Position numbers and translations under genes: made by a program. Shown piece after piece: positions 45,811 through 54,371 of a stretch of DNA of 64,000 nucleotides. Source of the stretch: Bacteroidota bacterium (GTDB taxonomy: Bacteria; Bacteroidota; Bacteroidia; Bacteroidales; Paludibacteraceae); assembly GCA_023391625.1 (NCBI GenBank), contig JAEWAN010000006.1:186001-250000 (forward strand), written 5' to 3'. Under the pieces are notes generated by a model. The model searched no databases. It was not told the DNA's origin and was given only the letters and a program-made list of their open reading frames with translations. Position 1 is the stretch's first letter. Every line of letters starts with the position of its first letter.

Positions 45811-47010
45811 TTAACGGCGTCCTCCCGGTCTGGGCGGCATAAAAGGACTCTGTTCCCCAGACGAGCCGTTGCTATTTGCAGCCCCTTTCAATGCCAGGCT
45901 AACTCCGGTCACAACCAGGTCTGAAGAATCAATTCCGCTAAGCACATGAGTATTAACCCCATCAGTCTGTCCTATCGTAATATTTCTCGGTTGGATATAC
46001 TGTCCTTTCTGCACCCAAACAACACGGTTATTGCCTTTTGTTTCCACTTCTCCATTCCTGTCCAGAATATAACCCATGTTCTGAATAATTTCTTCACTTG
46101 GTCTAAAACTCAAAGCCTTGTTAGGCAAAGTATTCACCCCTTTTTCTTCCAAAGTATAAATGGTAATATTAGCCGTTAAACCGGGCTTTAGTTTCAGATC
46201 CGGATTCGGGGCATTAACCAACACTTCGTAAGTCACTACATTCGACTCTTCTGTCGGTTCCAAACGCACCTGCATTACAGTGCCTTCAAATACATCTGAC
46301 GGATAAGCATCCACTGTAAAAGTAACCCGTTGCCCATCACGGACTTCACCTATATCCGCCTCATCCACATCAGCCACCACCTGCATTTTAGTCAGGTCAT
46401 TTGCTATCGTAAACAATGTCGGAGTATTAAAGCTGGCAGCCACCGTCTGCCCTTCTTCTACGGCCCTGGACAATACAACCCCATCAATAGGAGAAGTAAT
46501 GGTAGCGTAACCGAGGTTAGTCCGCACCTTTGTAAGATCAGAAAGCAATTTATTATACGAAGCCTCTGCGCGCTGATAATTATACAAAGCCGTTTCATAA
46601 TCGGTTTGACTGATTAAATCCTGATTATGAAGGTTTTTCAAACGGTTAAAGTTTGTCTGCTGGTATTCGTATTCGGTACGTGCAGACAGAACTTCCAGTT
46701 CCTTGGAGCGCAAATCCGCTTCCAGGGTCGTTTTATCCAACTCTGCCAGTATCTGACCCTTTTCTATCTCAGAGTTATAGTCAACATAAATCTTATCAAT
46801 AATACCGGAAACCTGTGTACCCACTTCAACCTGCGTAATAGGTTCTACTGTACCGGTTGCCGTAACCATAACACTGATATCATTTACCGCGAGGGAAGTT
46901 GTATCCAACCGGTAATTGGTTTTTCCTGAACCTCTCAAGGTAAAGAAACAAATTACCCCTACAAGCAACAGGGCAACCACCACAATGATAATAACATTTT
47001 TCTTTTTCAT
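45811..47010 (-). CDS. MacA-type periplasmic adaptor protein
   Basis: A 399-residue membrane fusion protein linking the MacB-type pump to the TolC channel. It has a single N-terminal helix (about 5-25, NVIIIVVVALLLVGVICFF), then the lipoyl-like half VTATGTVEPITQVEVGTQVSGI, an alpha-helical hairpin coiled coil (about 88-165), the second lipoyl half ATITSPIDGVVLSRAVEEGQ, a beta-barrel domain (about 205-285) and a membrane-proximal domain. The C-terminal tail is Ser/Asn/Pro/Gly-rich. It starts 9 bp after the TolC-like gene ends, so translation is probably coupled. Confidence 0.94.
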   Translation of the reverse strand: MKKKNVIIIVVVALLLVGVICFFTLRGSGKTNYRLDTTSLAVNDISVMVTATGTVEPITQVEVGTQVSGIIDKIYVDYNSEIEKGQILAELDKTTLEADLRSKELEVLSARTEYEYQQTNFNRLKNLHNQDLISQTDYETALYNYQRAEASYNKLLSDLTKVRTNLGYATITSPIDGVVLSRAVEEGQTVAASFNTPTLFTIANDLTKMQVVADVDEADIGEVRDGQRVTFTVDAYPSDVFEGTVMQVRLEPTEESNVVTYEVLVNAPNPDLKLKPGLTANITIYTLEEKGVNTLPNKALSFRPSEEIIQNMGYILDRNGEVETKGNNRVVWVQKGQYIQPRNITIGQTDGVNTHVLSGIDSSDLVVTGVSLALKGAANSNGSSGEQSPFMPPRPGGRR

Positions 47011-47019
47011 ATGATATCT

Positions 47020-48345
47020 TTATTTTATTTCCAAAGGCAAATCCTGATATAAATTTAATATCTGGCTATTCATTATACTTGTATATTTAGCCTGCAATAG
47101 GCTTTGCTCTGCCGAAAGCAAATTATTTTTTTCCGTCAGTAATTCCAGCGTATTTTTCATACCCAGGTTGTACTGTTGCTGTATCAGGTCATAACTGGTT
47201 TGCAATGCTTTAACATTCTCATTGGCCGCGATATACTGATTCTGGGCAGCAACAGCATCCTGGTAGGCAAGCTCCACTTCGCGTAACAAGTTTTTTTGGA
47301 CATCCTGATAATCCAGCCGGGCTATCTGCTCATTCAGCTTAGCTTTTTCCACAGCCGATTTATTGTCCCGGTTAGAATAAATAGGAATACTTACCGTCAC
47401 TCCGACACCGTCACTGAAGTTATCCCGGAGTTGCTCCTCAAAAGTAAGCCCCGTTCCGGAAAGATTGGAAGAACCGACCGAAGCTGTAAGACTGACACGG
47501 GGATAATATCCGGCACGAGCCTTAGCCGTTTCCAAAGCTGCAATATCGATATTCAGTTTCGAGCTTTGCATTTGGGGCATAACTTCCAACGAAGTATAAT
47601 AAATGTCATTAAGAGCAGGGATAGGCGCTAAGACATCATCATCATTAATTTCCGGTATAGTTATATTCATTTCATCATCCACGTCCAACTCCAAAAGCTG
47701 CTTCAATTGAAGTCGTGCATAGTCCAGGGTATTCCTGGCTGTAATCAGCTGGTATGTATCCGAACTTAACTGAGCTTCAAGTTGCGCCAGATCAACCTTG
47801 GATATTGTTCCGGCAAGGAGCAAGGCCTCTCCCCTGTCACGTTGATACTTAGACACTTCAACAACATCTTCATAAACCTGAACAGCTTCTTCCGCATATA
47901 ATATCTGCATATAATACTGAAGAATGGACATCTGGATGTCTTTTTCAACTTCCAATATATCATAACGACCGGATTCCTCCTGCAACTTGCTCTGCTCTAT
48001 ACTTTTCAACAGCTTCCCGCCATTAAATAAAGTCATCGAGGCATTAATTCCGTAACTTCCATTATAAGCATTTGTCGTGTTCTGGCTACCTGCCGGAAGG
48101 AAAGGACGGTTAGTAAAATTCTGTCCGACTGAGGCAGAGAAATTAGGAAATAACTGAGCCTTGGCTTGCAAAGTATTTACACTGTTTTGCTCCTGGGTTA
48201 TCTTACTTTTCTGTATCTGAATATTGTTATCAAGCGCATAATCAATACAGGTAGCCAAGTCCCATTTATCAGGTTTTTCTTGTGCTGCAACTCCCATAAA
48301 ACCTCCTGTTATCAAAGTTGCCAGTATAACTGTTTTACATTTCAT
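47020..48345 (-). CDS. TolC-like outer-membrane efflux protein
   Basis: A 441-residue outer-membrane channel and the first gene of the efflux operon. A signal peptide lies at 1-20 (MKCKTVILATLITGGFMGVA). Two OEP repeats follow (about 30-215 and 245-430), the first beginning WDLATCIDYALDNNIQIQKS, with FNGGKLLKSIEQ and the matching QQQYNLGMKNTLELLTEKNN in the second. These build the trimeric barrel-and-tunnel. Upstream are a -7 box (48372-48379) and a direct repeat placed for LytTR activation. Confidence 0.94.
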   Translation of the reverse strand: MKCKTVILATLITGGFMGVAAQEKPDKWDLATCIDYALDNNIQIQKSKITQEQNSVNTLQAKAQLFPNFSASVGQNFTNRPFLPAGSQNTTNAYNGSYGINASMTLFNGGKLLKSIEQSKLQEESGRYDILEVEKDIQMSILQYYMQILYAEEAVQVYEDVVEVSKYQRDRGEALLLAGTISKVDLAQLEAQLSSDTYQLITARNTLDYARLQLKQLLELDVDDEMNITIPEINDDDVLAPIPALNDIYYTSLEVMPQMQSSKLNIDIAALETAKARAGYYPRVSLTASVGSSNLSGTGLTFEEQLRDNFSDGVGVTVSIPIYSNRDNKSAVEKAKLNEQIARLDYQDVQKNLLREVELAYQDAVAAQNQYIAANENVKALQTSYDLIQQQYNLGMKNTLELLTEKNNLLSAEQSLLQAKYTSIMNSQILNLYQDLPLEIK

Positions 48346-48371
48346 ACTCTATCTCATAATGAATAATGGCA

Positions 48372-48435
48372 CAAATATATGCGCCCTACAAACGGGGAGC
48401 AATTCTTTTCGACAAACAGACCTGATTTTTCGACA
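48372..48435 (-). promoter_or_regulatory. Efflux-operon promoter with LytTR-type direct repeat
   Basis: Minus-strand TATATTTG (48379-48372) is a consensus -7 box. Upstream of it TGTCGAAAA occurs twice (48414-48406 and 48435-48427), 21 bp centre to centre with a 12-bp spacer. This is the geometry described for LytTR regulators such as AgrA. The site takes the place of a -33 element, which is missing. Confidence 0.6.
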
Positions 48436-48609
48436 GACTTTACGATGATATAGCAATGGGAAAAAACAAAATATATCTGGGGAAATTCCAAAATCAGAAA
48501 AGATGATTCAGGAGAAAAAACGAAAAAAAACAATATTTTCACAAAAAAAGACTAAACTTTATATACCGGAAAAGTGTTACCTAAATACAAACAAATACAC
48601 AAAACGAGT

Positions 48610-49197
48610 ATGAAAAAAGGATATCTGCTTTTACTCTGCACTTTCTTATATTTTGCTGCAGCAAATGCCCAGTATAAGAAACATGAAATTGAGATAGGAA
48701 TTGGTATCTGGAATCTGAACGAAGTAACCAATATAGCTTCTACCATTACAGTACCATCTGTACCAACCGGAACGATGATGGAAGGAGGCAAATCTTTCGG
48801 ATCAATTCATGTGAATTATAAATACAGGCTGCACGAGCGAATCAGCGCAGGAGGAACTTTTGCTTACGACTACTCTTCCGCCAATGCCGTATTGAATCAC
48901 TACCCAATCGGAAGCTTCAACATGACTCATTACACATTGGCTGCCGAAGCTGATTATACATACCTGAATTTTAAATATTTCAAAATGTATGCTCTCGCTG
49001 GAATCGGAGGTACTTTATATGACATGGATTACATGGACGGCGTAAACAGTAATAAAGACGATGACAACACATCTCTGCATTTCACGTTCCAACTCACGCC
49101 CATAGGATTGAAGTTCGGTGATACTTTCGGAGGATTCCTTGAAATCGGATTTGGTTACAGAGGCATATTCAACGCAGGTTTGTTTATACGCCTATAA
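48610..49197 (+). CDS. Small outer-membrane beta-barrel protein
   Basis: A 195-residue exported protein. The ATG at 48610 is preferred over the in-frame upstream start at 48574 because it begins a clean signal peptide (MKKGYLLLLCTFLYFAAANA, cut before QYKK). The remainder alternates polar and hydrophobic residues in short strands (HEIEIGIGIWNL, FGSIHVNYKYRL, TLAAEADYTYLNF, GGFLEIGFGYRGI) and ends FIRL with an aromatic-rich C-terminus, consistent with an eight-stranded OmpA/OmpW-like barrel. No function can be named. It is divergent from the efflux operon and may share the control region between them. Confidence 0.65.
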   Translation: MKKGYLLLLCTFLYFAAANAQYKKHEIEIGIGIWNLNEVTNIASTITVPSVPTGTMMEGGKSFGSIHVNYKYRLHERISAGGTFAYDYSSANAVLNHYPIGSFNMTHYTLAAEADYTYLNFKYFKMYALAGIGGTLYDMDYMDGVNSNKDDDNTSLHFTFQLTPIGLKFGDTFGGFLEIGFGYRGIFNAGLFIRL

Positions 49198-49413
49198 AAG
49201 CAAAAAATATCCTGTAAACAAGCTTTTAATTACACATTCAGGCAGTCTTCCTACAAGAAGATTCTTTTCCGTACATATTATAGCACCCGATTTTTATATC
49301 CATAAAAACAATACCGGCGATTTCGTATATTCGGAATCGCTTTTCCACAAAGAATAAACCCTCGTTTAACAAATAACAATATGCCGAACAGACTACTTTG
49401 TAAGAAAATATTG
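49198..49413. other. Short gene-free stretch
   Basis: No ORF with family features and no clear terminator was found between the outer-membrane protein and the lipoprotein. Confidence 0.4.
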
Positions 49414-49421
49414 TAAATTTG
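49414..49421 (+). promoter_or_regulatory. -7 box for the lipoprotein gene
   Basis: TAAATTTG fits TAnnTTTG, with a leader of about 33 nt to the ATG at 49461. Confidence 0.55.
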
Positions 49422-49460
49422 CCTGTTAATAAATTTTTACTTATTAAAACATAAAAAATC

Positions 49461-49844
49461 ATGAGAAAAATAATCGGTTATTTCGTTGCACTCACCATTA
49501 TCACACTAACGTTTATTTCATGTAGCCCGGAAGAGCCTACTTTTGATGAAGGGCTATTATTAGGAAAGTGGAAATCCACTACAAAAAATGAATACTACCG
49601 CTACCTGTCAAACTATACAGGCAGAATGTGGAATGAAGATGAAGATGTACATGAAACCGACGAAGATGTAACCAAATTTAACTGGTCATTAGAAAAATCC
49701 GACCTTACCCACATTTACATCTCATTTATGACCGGAGAAGAGCTGGTTCCCAAATACTACAAGGTTACAGAACTAACTTCCACATCACTAAAATATAAGG
49801 ATGATTTTGGAAAAACATTCTCTTACAAAAAAGTAGAGGATTAG
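49461..49844 (+). CDS. Putative lipoprotein, lipocalin-like
   Basis: A 127-residue protein. The N-terminus (MRKIIGYFVALTIITLTFIS, then Cys-21) is a lipoprotein signal with the lipobox Cys, followed by a Ser-Pro-Glu-Glu linker. The body starts LLLGKWKSTTKNEYYRYL, the G-x-W strand typical of small lipocalin-like domains. An acidic stretch (NEDEDVHETDEDVTKFNW) and a C-terminal strand FSYKKVED follow. The acidic patch could bind cations. Ligand and role are unknown. Confidence 0.7.
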   Translation: MRKIIGYFVALTIITLTFISCSPEEPTFDEGLLLGKWKSTTKNEYYRYLSNYTGRMWNEDEDVHETDEDVTKFNWSLEKSDLTHIYISFMTGEELVPKYYKVTELTSTSLKYKDDFGKTFSYKKVED

Positions 49845-49881
49845 GCTATTATTTATTAATGTGGCATTTACGGCGTAATTA

Positions 49882-49889
49882 TAAATTTG
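49882..49889 (+). promoter_or_regulatory. -7 box for the AsmA-folB unit
   Basis: TAAATTTG fits TAnnTTTG. Transcription would start near 49896, so the protein must start at the ATG at 49908 and not at the TTG at 49887. Confidence 0.55.
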
Positions 49890-49907
49890 TTCTTAAGTAA
49901 AGAAACC

Positions 49908-52900
49908 ATGAAGAAATCTTTTAAGGTCTTTTTTATTTCCCTGGGATCGCTTATCGTATTAATAGCAATCATTATCTGCATAGCGTTATGGATAGTATTT
50001 ACTCCGGAACGTTTAACCCCGATTGTACGTACCCAGGCAGACAAATTTATAACCTGCCAATCTGAAATAGGAAACGTGGAGCTGACTTTTTTCAGCTCCT
50101 TTCCCCGTTTCGGGCTGGACATACAGCAGGTTACGCTAATCAACCCGACAGACAGTTGCAGCAATGACACATTATTACATACGGATAATGTCCGGGCTTC
50201 TGTAGACATCAACGCATTGTGGAAGCGAAACGAACTGTTGCTAAGCAATATAAAGTTAATCAACGGTAAAGTATATGCCTGCATTAACCAAGACGGAAAA
50301 AGCAATTTCGATATTTTTCCTACAGATACCACGGATACGGACACTACCCAGACAAGTTTCCCTTTCGGTTTTATAGACATCAATAGCATTGAATTAGAAA
50401 ATATAGATATAAGGTATAATGACCGGCAGTCGGGAATGGATGCTTCCATAGACAAATTATCAGCCGAAATTACCGGTTCTCTGAAAATGCCGGATGTTAT
50501 TACCGCCGACCTCAGCATAGCCCCGTTTAATATCGCATTCAGTGACCTGACCTCCGGAATAAACGCCTCTATACATAATTTATCCGGAGAAATCAATGCT
50601 ACATTAAATCAGCAGGACGTACAGTTAAAAGGAACACTTCCTCCTTTCTACGTTTCTTTTGAATACCAAAACGAACCTTACCTGCAAAATGTAAAAATAG
50701 AATCCGGTATTCATGCAGATGTTAACTTATCTGATATGAATATCAATCTAAATAATTTTCTGCTAAGTATCAACGACCTGCCTTTAAACATCGCTGGTTC
50801 TGCACAAATGGATACCCTTTCAGGAGATATCAATACCGACATGTCATATCAGATAAAATCCTGGACTATAAACAAAATATTAAACTTAATACCCCCTGCA
50901 TTTTCTTCTTATTTGGACGGAATACAAATAGATGGGATTCTATCTTCCGAAGGAAAAATCAACGGTACGTACAACGACTCCATCATGCCCTGGATGGATA
51001 TACGGTTAACCCTGGAAGACGGAGAAGTCAATTATCCGGATTTACTTCCGTTTCCGCTTAATAATATCTATGCTGATATTACTGCAAGCACTGATTTAAA
51101 AGATGATATTCTATCCAAGGTGCAAATCAATCAGTTCAGAGCCCAGACACCGAAATCATCCGTTTCCACATATGGTAGTATAGACAAACTCTTTTCCGAT
51201 CTGCATGTTAATTTAGAAACAAAAGCAGACATTACCCTGAATGAGTTTAACGGAATGCTCCCTGAAGATATGAAGGTGGATATGCAAGGCGGCCTCAAAG
51301 GGAACATACATTCAGACCTCTCACTGGCAAACATAGAGAAAATGGAACTGGAAAAAATAAACGTATCCGGTCACCTGGCTCTTTCTGATATCAACGTCCA
51401 GTATGACAATATCAACCTGAATACAGAACGTACCAACATCTCTTTTGCCTTACCGAATCAACATCCGGCTACTAAAAACACAAACTTCCTGTCTGCAAGT
51501 ATCAGCTCCAATAAGTTGAATACAAACATGACCGATGGATTCGACGCTTCTCTGGAAAACGTCCTGATTGGATTGGAAACATCCAATGTAATTGACACCA
51601 CGCGTATACCGGGAATTTTATTAAAAATAGGAGCTGAAAAAATAAATGCCGGCATAGACACTTTGTTTGTCGATATCAATAACCCAACCATCACCGTTTC
51701 GGTAACACCCCAACGGAGGAATGCAGAAAATCCACACTTCAAGGTATCTTTAACCAGCAATGAGTTTTCCGGAAATATGGGAGAAGAGCTCAAAGCCATC
51801 ATTGAAAAAATGGATTTGAATGCTAATGTGGTATATAACAAAGACAAAGAAGACTTCTTTGAACAATGGGTGCCACGGGGACATGTGGATATTCAAAATA
51901 TAAACATTTCAACAACAGCGCTGGAATACCCCGTTGAAATACCTGCCGTTAAAATGGACTTTAATCCCCGGGAATTCTCTATGGAAGAAACCAGCGTTAA
52001 GTTAGGTGCCTCAGACTTCAAGCTGTCTGGAAAACTGGAAAATATCATCGGATATTTCCGGGACACGGAATACCTGACGGGAGAGTTTGACTTTGTATCC
52101 AACTACACGGATATAGCCCAGATTATGGCACTCACAAGCGGCATAGGCTATGAGGAAGAAGATTCTACCAATGTAACAGAAACTGTTGCAGCAGAAAGCA
52201 ATTCCCAGGAAGAAACGACATATTCCGGCCCATATATGGTTCCCCGCGGCATGGACATACTGCTTCATACCAACATAAAACAGGCAGGGCTGCCCAACCA
52301 AAACTATATCAATAATATTGATGGTAACGTCTTGATTCGGGACGGACTGTTGTATTTAGATCACCTGACTTTCGAAACGAAAGGAGCTGATATGCAACTT
52401 TCTGCCATGTACCGGACACCACGTAAAAACCATCTGTTCGCCGGCATAGACTTCCATTTGCTGAATCTGGAAATAAGCGAATTGTTAAGCATGATTCCTG
52501 ATTTGGATTCAATCGTTCCAATGTTACGTTCTTTCGATGGAAAAGGAGAATTCCATATTGTAGCAGAAACCAATATGGATTCGCTTTACAACCTTAAGAT
52601 GTCACAATCCAAAGCTGGTGTATACATACGAGGTGAAGACCTGGTACTGATGGATGGAGAAGTATTCTCCAAAATAGCTAAAATGCTTCGTTTTAACAAA
52701 AAGACAGAAAACAAGGTAGATAGTTTATCCGTTGAATTCACGCTATTCCAGGACGAAATAGACGTTTATCCGTTTATGTTGGTGATGGATAAATATAAAG
52801 TGATCGTAGGAGGAAGACACAACCTTGACATGTCCATGGAATATGACATTACCATATATGAGAGCCCTTTACCTTTCCGGGCCACCTTAGGAATTACCGG

Positions 52901-53087
52901 AGATATGGACGATATGCATTTCAAACTTAAAAAAGGAAGATATATTGATGTATACCGCCCTGTTTCACAAAATGTCATCGCTAATAAACAAAAAGAATTT
53001 ATGCAACTGGTACGTCAGCAACTGGCTAAACAAGTGGTAGAAAAGAAGGATGAAACTGAAAATACGGAAGGAGAAATAACCGAATGA
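49908..53087 (+). CDS. AsmA-family protein
   Basis: About 1059 residues. One N-terminal membrane helix (about 10-30, GSLIVLIAIIICIALWIVF) is followed by a long, beta-rich periplasmic body. AsmA/YhdP proteins form hydrophobic-groove bridges that move lipids to the outer membrane. Family features are the start TPERLTPIVRTQADKFITCQSEIG with FFSSFPRFGLDIQQVTL, repeated DINxINI-type strands, and a C-terminal AsmA-2-like region (LSMIPDLDSIVPMLRSFDGK, GDMDDMHFKLKKGRY). The C-terminus is a charged tail. The start is ATG 49908, matching the promoter and the MKKSFKVFF N-terminus. It overlaps folB by 4 bp. A role in outer-membrane lipid balance is family knowledge. Confidence 0.87.
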   Translation: MKKSFKVFFISLGSLIVLIAIIICIALWIVFTPERLTPIVRTQADKFITCQSEIGNVELTFFSSFPRFGLDIQQVTLINPTDSCSNDTLLHTDNVRASVDINALWKRNELLLSNIKLINGKVYACINQDGKSNFDIFPTDTTDTDTTQTSFPFGFIDINSIELENIDIRYNDRQSGMDASIDKLSAEITGSLKMPDVITADLSIAPFNIAFSDLTSGINASIHNLSGEINATLNQQDVQLKGTLPPFYVSFEYQNEPYLQNVKIESGIHADVNLSDMNINLNNFLLSINDLPLNIAGSAQMDTLSGDINTDMSYQIKSWTINKILNLIPPAFSSYLDGIQIDGILSSEGKINGTYNDSIMPWMDIRLTLEDGEVNYPDLLPFPLNNIYADITASTDLKDDILSKVQINQFRAQTPKSSVSTYGSIDKLFSDLHVNLETKADITLNEFNGMLPEDMKVDMQGGLKGNIHSDLSLANIEKMELEKINVSGHLALSDINVQYDNINLNTERTNISFALPNQHPATKNTNFLSASISSNKLNTNMTDGFDASLENVLIGLETSNVIDTTRIPGILLKIGAEKINAGIDTLFVDINNPTITVSVTPQRRNAENPHFKVSLTSNEFSGNMGEELKAIIEKMDLNANVVYNKDKEDFFEQWVPRGHVDIQNINISTTALEYPVEIPAVKMDFNPREFSMEETSVKLGASDFKLSGKLENIIGYFRDTEYLTGEFDFVSNYTDIAQIMALTSGIGYEEEDSTNVTETVAAESNSQEETTYSGPYMVPRGMDILLHTNIKQAGLPNQNYINNIDGNVLIRDGLLYLDHLTFETKGADMQLSAMYRTPRKNHLFAGIDFHLLNLEISELLSMIPDLDSIVPMLRSFDGKGEFHIVAETNMDSLYNLKMSQSKAGVYIRGEDLVLMDGEVFSKIAKMLRFNKKTENKVDSLSVEFTLFQDEIDVYPFMLVMDKYKVIVGGRHNLDMSMEYDITIYESPLPFRATLGITGDMDDMHFKLKKGRYIDVYRPVSQNVIANKQKEFMQLVRQQLAKQVVEKKDETENTEGEITE

Positions 53088-53440
53088 GTACAATTATACT
53101 AGAAGATATGGAGTTCTACGCATACCACGGTTGCATGGAACATGAAAGGCAAATAGGAAACACTTACTTTGTCACAGTAAGCATGGAACTAGATACGGCA
53201 AAGGCCGGCAAAAGTGACAATTTAAACGATACTTTAAACTACAAGGAAGTATATGACGTTATTAAAGCTCAAATGGAGATCCCTTCCAACCTGATAGAAC
53301 ATGTATCCCAACGGATATTAAATTCACTTGCAGAAAAATTTCCGCAAGTGAATACTTTTCATTTGAGCTTATCCAAAGTAGCTCCTCCATTAGGAGGGAA
53401 AACCGGTAGAGCTACAATTCAATTAAGTTTTTCCAGATAG
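53084..53440 (+). CDS. folB: Dihydroneopterin aldolase
   Basis: A 118-residue cytoplasmic enzyme of folate synthesis that cleaves 7,8-dihydroneopterin to 6-hydroxymethyl-dihydropterin and glycolaldehyde. Visible family residues are the YAYHGCMEHERQIG start with its Glu, VTVSMELDTAKAGKSDNLNDT, the LNYKEVYDVI pterin-binding Tyr, and a Lys in SLSKVAPPLGG near the C-terminus. Length is typical (about 120). Its ATG overlaps the stop of the AsmA gene (ATGA), indicating translational coupling with a functionally unrelated partner. Confidence 0.95.
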   Translation: MSTIILEDMEFYAYHGCMEHERQIGNTYFVTVSMELDTAKAGKSDNLNDTLNYKEVYDVIKAQMEIPSNLIEHVSQRILNSLAEKFPQVNTFHLSLSKVAPPLGGKTGRATIQLSFSR

Positions 53441-53465
53441 AGCACTGGTAATCAGAAGTTTCATA

Positions 53466-54359
53466 TTACATTCTTAGCTTTAACCCTGCAAAGATAGTAT
53501 CCGGTTTCAAAGACATAACGCTATTCATTTCTCCCGCCATACAATAACCGCAGCGGTCACACAATCCTAAAGCCGTACCCCCGCAATCAGGAGATTTGGT
53601 GCCGTCAACTGTAATGAAATTAGATACCCAGCAGTATTTTTTAAAGTTGTTGTCTTTCATCTTTTTCAACCCTGACACAGAGTTCATTATCGGATAACCT
53701 TTTTTCTTATAGGCTATAATCTTATCGATAATTGCACGCCGTGTGTCCCAATCAAGCATATGCTCTTCTGTACCCGGATAAGGTGTGAGGAAATTAAGGG
53801 AAATCGATTTTATATACAGATTGTTCTTTACAAATTCAATACTCTGATCCACTGACTCATAATTCAGTTTACTGATTACCATATTTACACTGACATTCGG
53901 ATGGCCGGAAGCTTCAATATTTTTCACCAGTTTTTCAAAAACACCCTTTCCTCTCACCCGATCATGATATTCACCGTATCCATCCATACTAACCCATATG
54001 GAATCAGCCTCGCTTCCGTTAAAAGGCATCACAGCATTCGTTGTTATGGTTGTGGAAAAGAAACCAATTTCCTTAGCCAGCCTGATCAGGCTATTCAGGT
54101 CACGGTCGCCTTCTCTCCACATAGTTGGTTCTCCTCCCTCAAAATCAACAAAACGGGAGCCCAATTTATATGAATATTCCAACTCCTGACGAATCTGTTC
54201 ATAACTCTTTGTAGTCACAACTTTCTGGGCAAACACACAACAATGCTTACATTGCAAATTACACCTGTCTGACACAAAAAGAACTGTTTGCAACGGGCTT
54301 TTCTTTCCAAATATTCTGGCTTTAACAAACCAATATGGTAAATAAAAAAAAGATTTCAT
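53466..54359 (-). CDS. Radical SAM enzyme paired with a UbiA-type prenyltransferase
   Basis: A 297-residue enzyme. The iron-sulphur motif CNLQCKHC lies near residue 33 (CxxxCxxC). The GGE-type SAM-binding segment is FEGGEPTMWREGD (about 74-86). A C-terminal Cys cluster (CGGTALGLCDRCGYCMAGE, about 256-274) could hold an auxiliary cluster or zinc, as in SPASM-like enzymes. The substrate cannot be identified. It lies 12 bp after the UbiA-family gene on the same strand, so the two are co-expressed. A joint role in modifying a prenylated lipid, quinone or similar compound is an inference from this pairing. The protein's overall layout is also like peptide-modifying radical SAM enzymes, but no precursor peptide was seen nearby. 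Confidence 0.82.
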   Translation of the reverse strand: MKSFFYLPYWFVKARIFGKKSPLQTVLFVSDRCNLQCKHCCVFAQKVVTTKSYEQIRQELEYSYKLGSRFVDFEGGEPTMWREGDRDLNSLIRLAKEIGFFSTTITTNAVMPFNGSEADSIWVSMDGYGEYHDRVRGKGVFEKLVKNIEASGHPNVSVNMVISKLNYESVDQSIEFVKNNLYIKSISLNFLTPYPGTEEHMLDWDTRRAIIDKIIAYKKKGYPIMNSVSGLKKMKDNNFKKYCWVSNFITVDGTKSPDCGGTALGLCDRCGYCMAGEMNSVMSLKPDTIFAGLKLRM

Positions 54360-54371
54360 AGCTGTACAGAG

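Noticed and set aside
48574..48609. Upstream start for the outer-membrane protein
   Set aside because: It would put 12 charged residues before an otherwise perfect signal peptide that begins at the ATG at 48610.
49887..49907. Longer AsmA start at the TTG at 49887
   Set aside because: The TTG is inside the -7 box TAAATTTG; the ATG at 49908 gives a normal membrane-anchor N-terminus.
49868..50596. 242-residue minus-strand open frame over the start of the AsmA gene
   Set aside because: It overlaps the AsmA membrane helix and conserved N-terminus; composition is low-complexity Ser/Leu with no recognisable domain.
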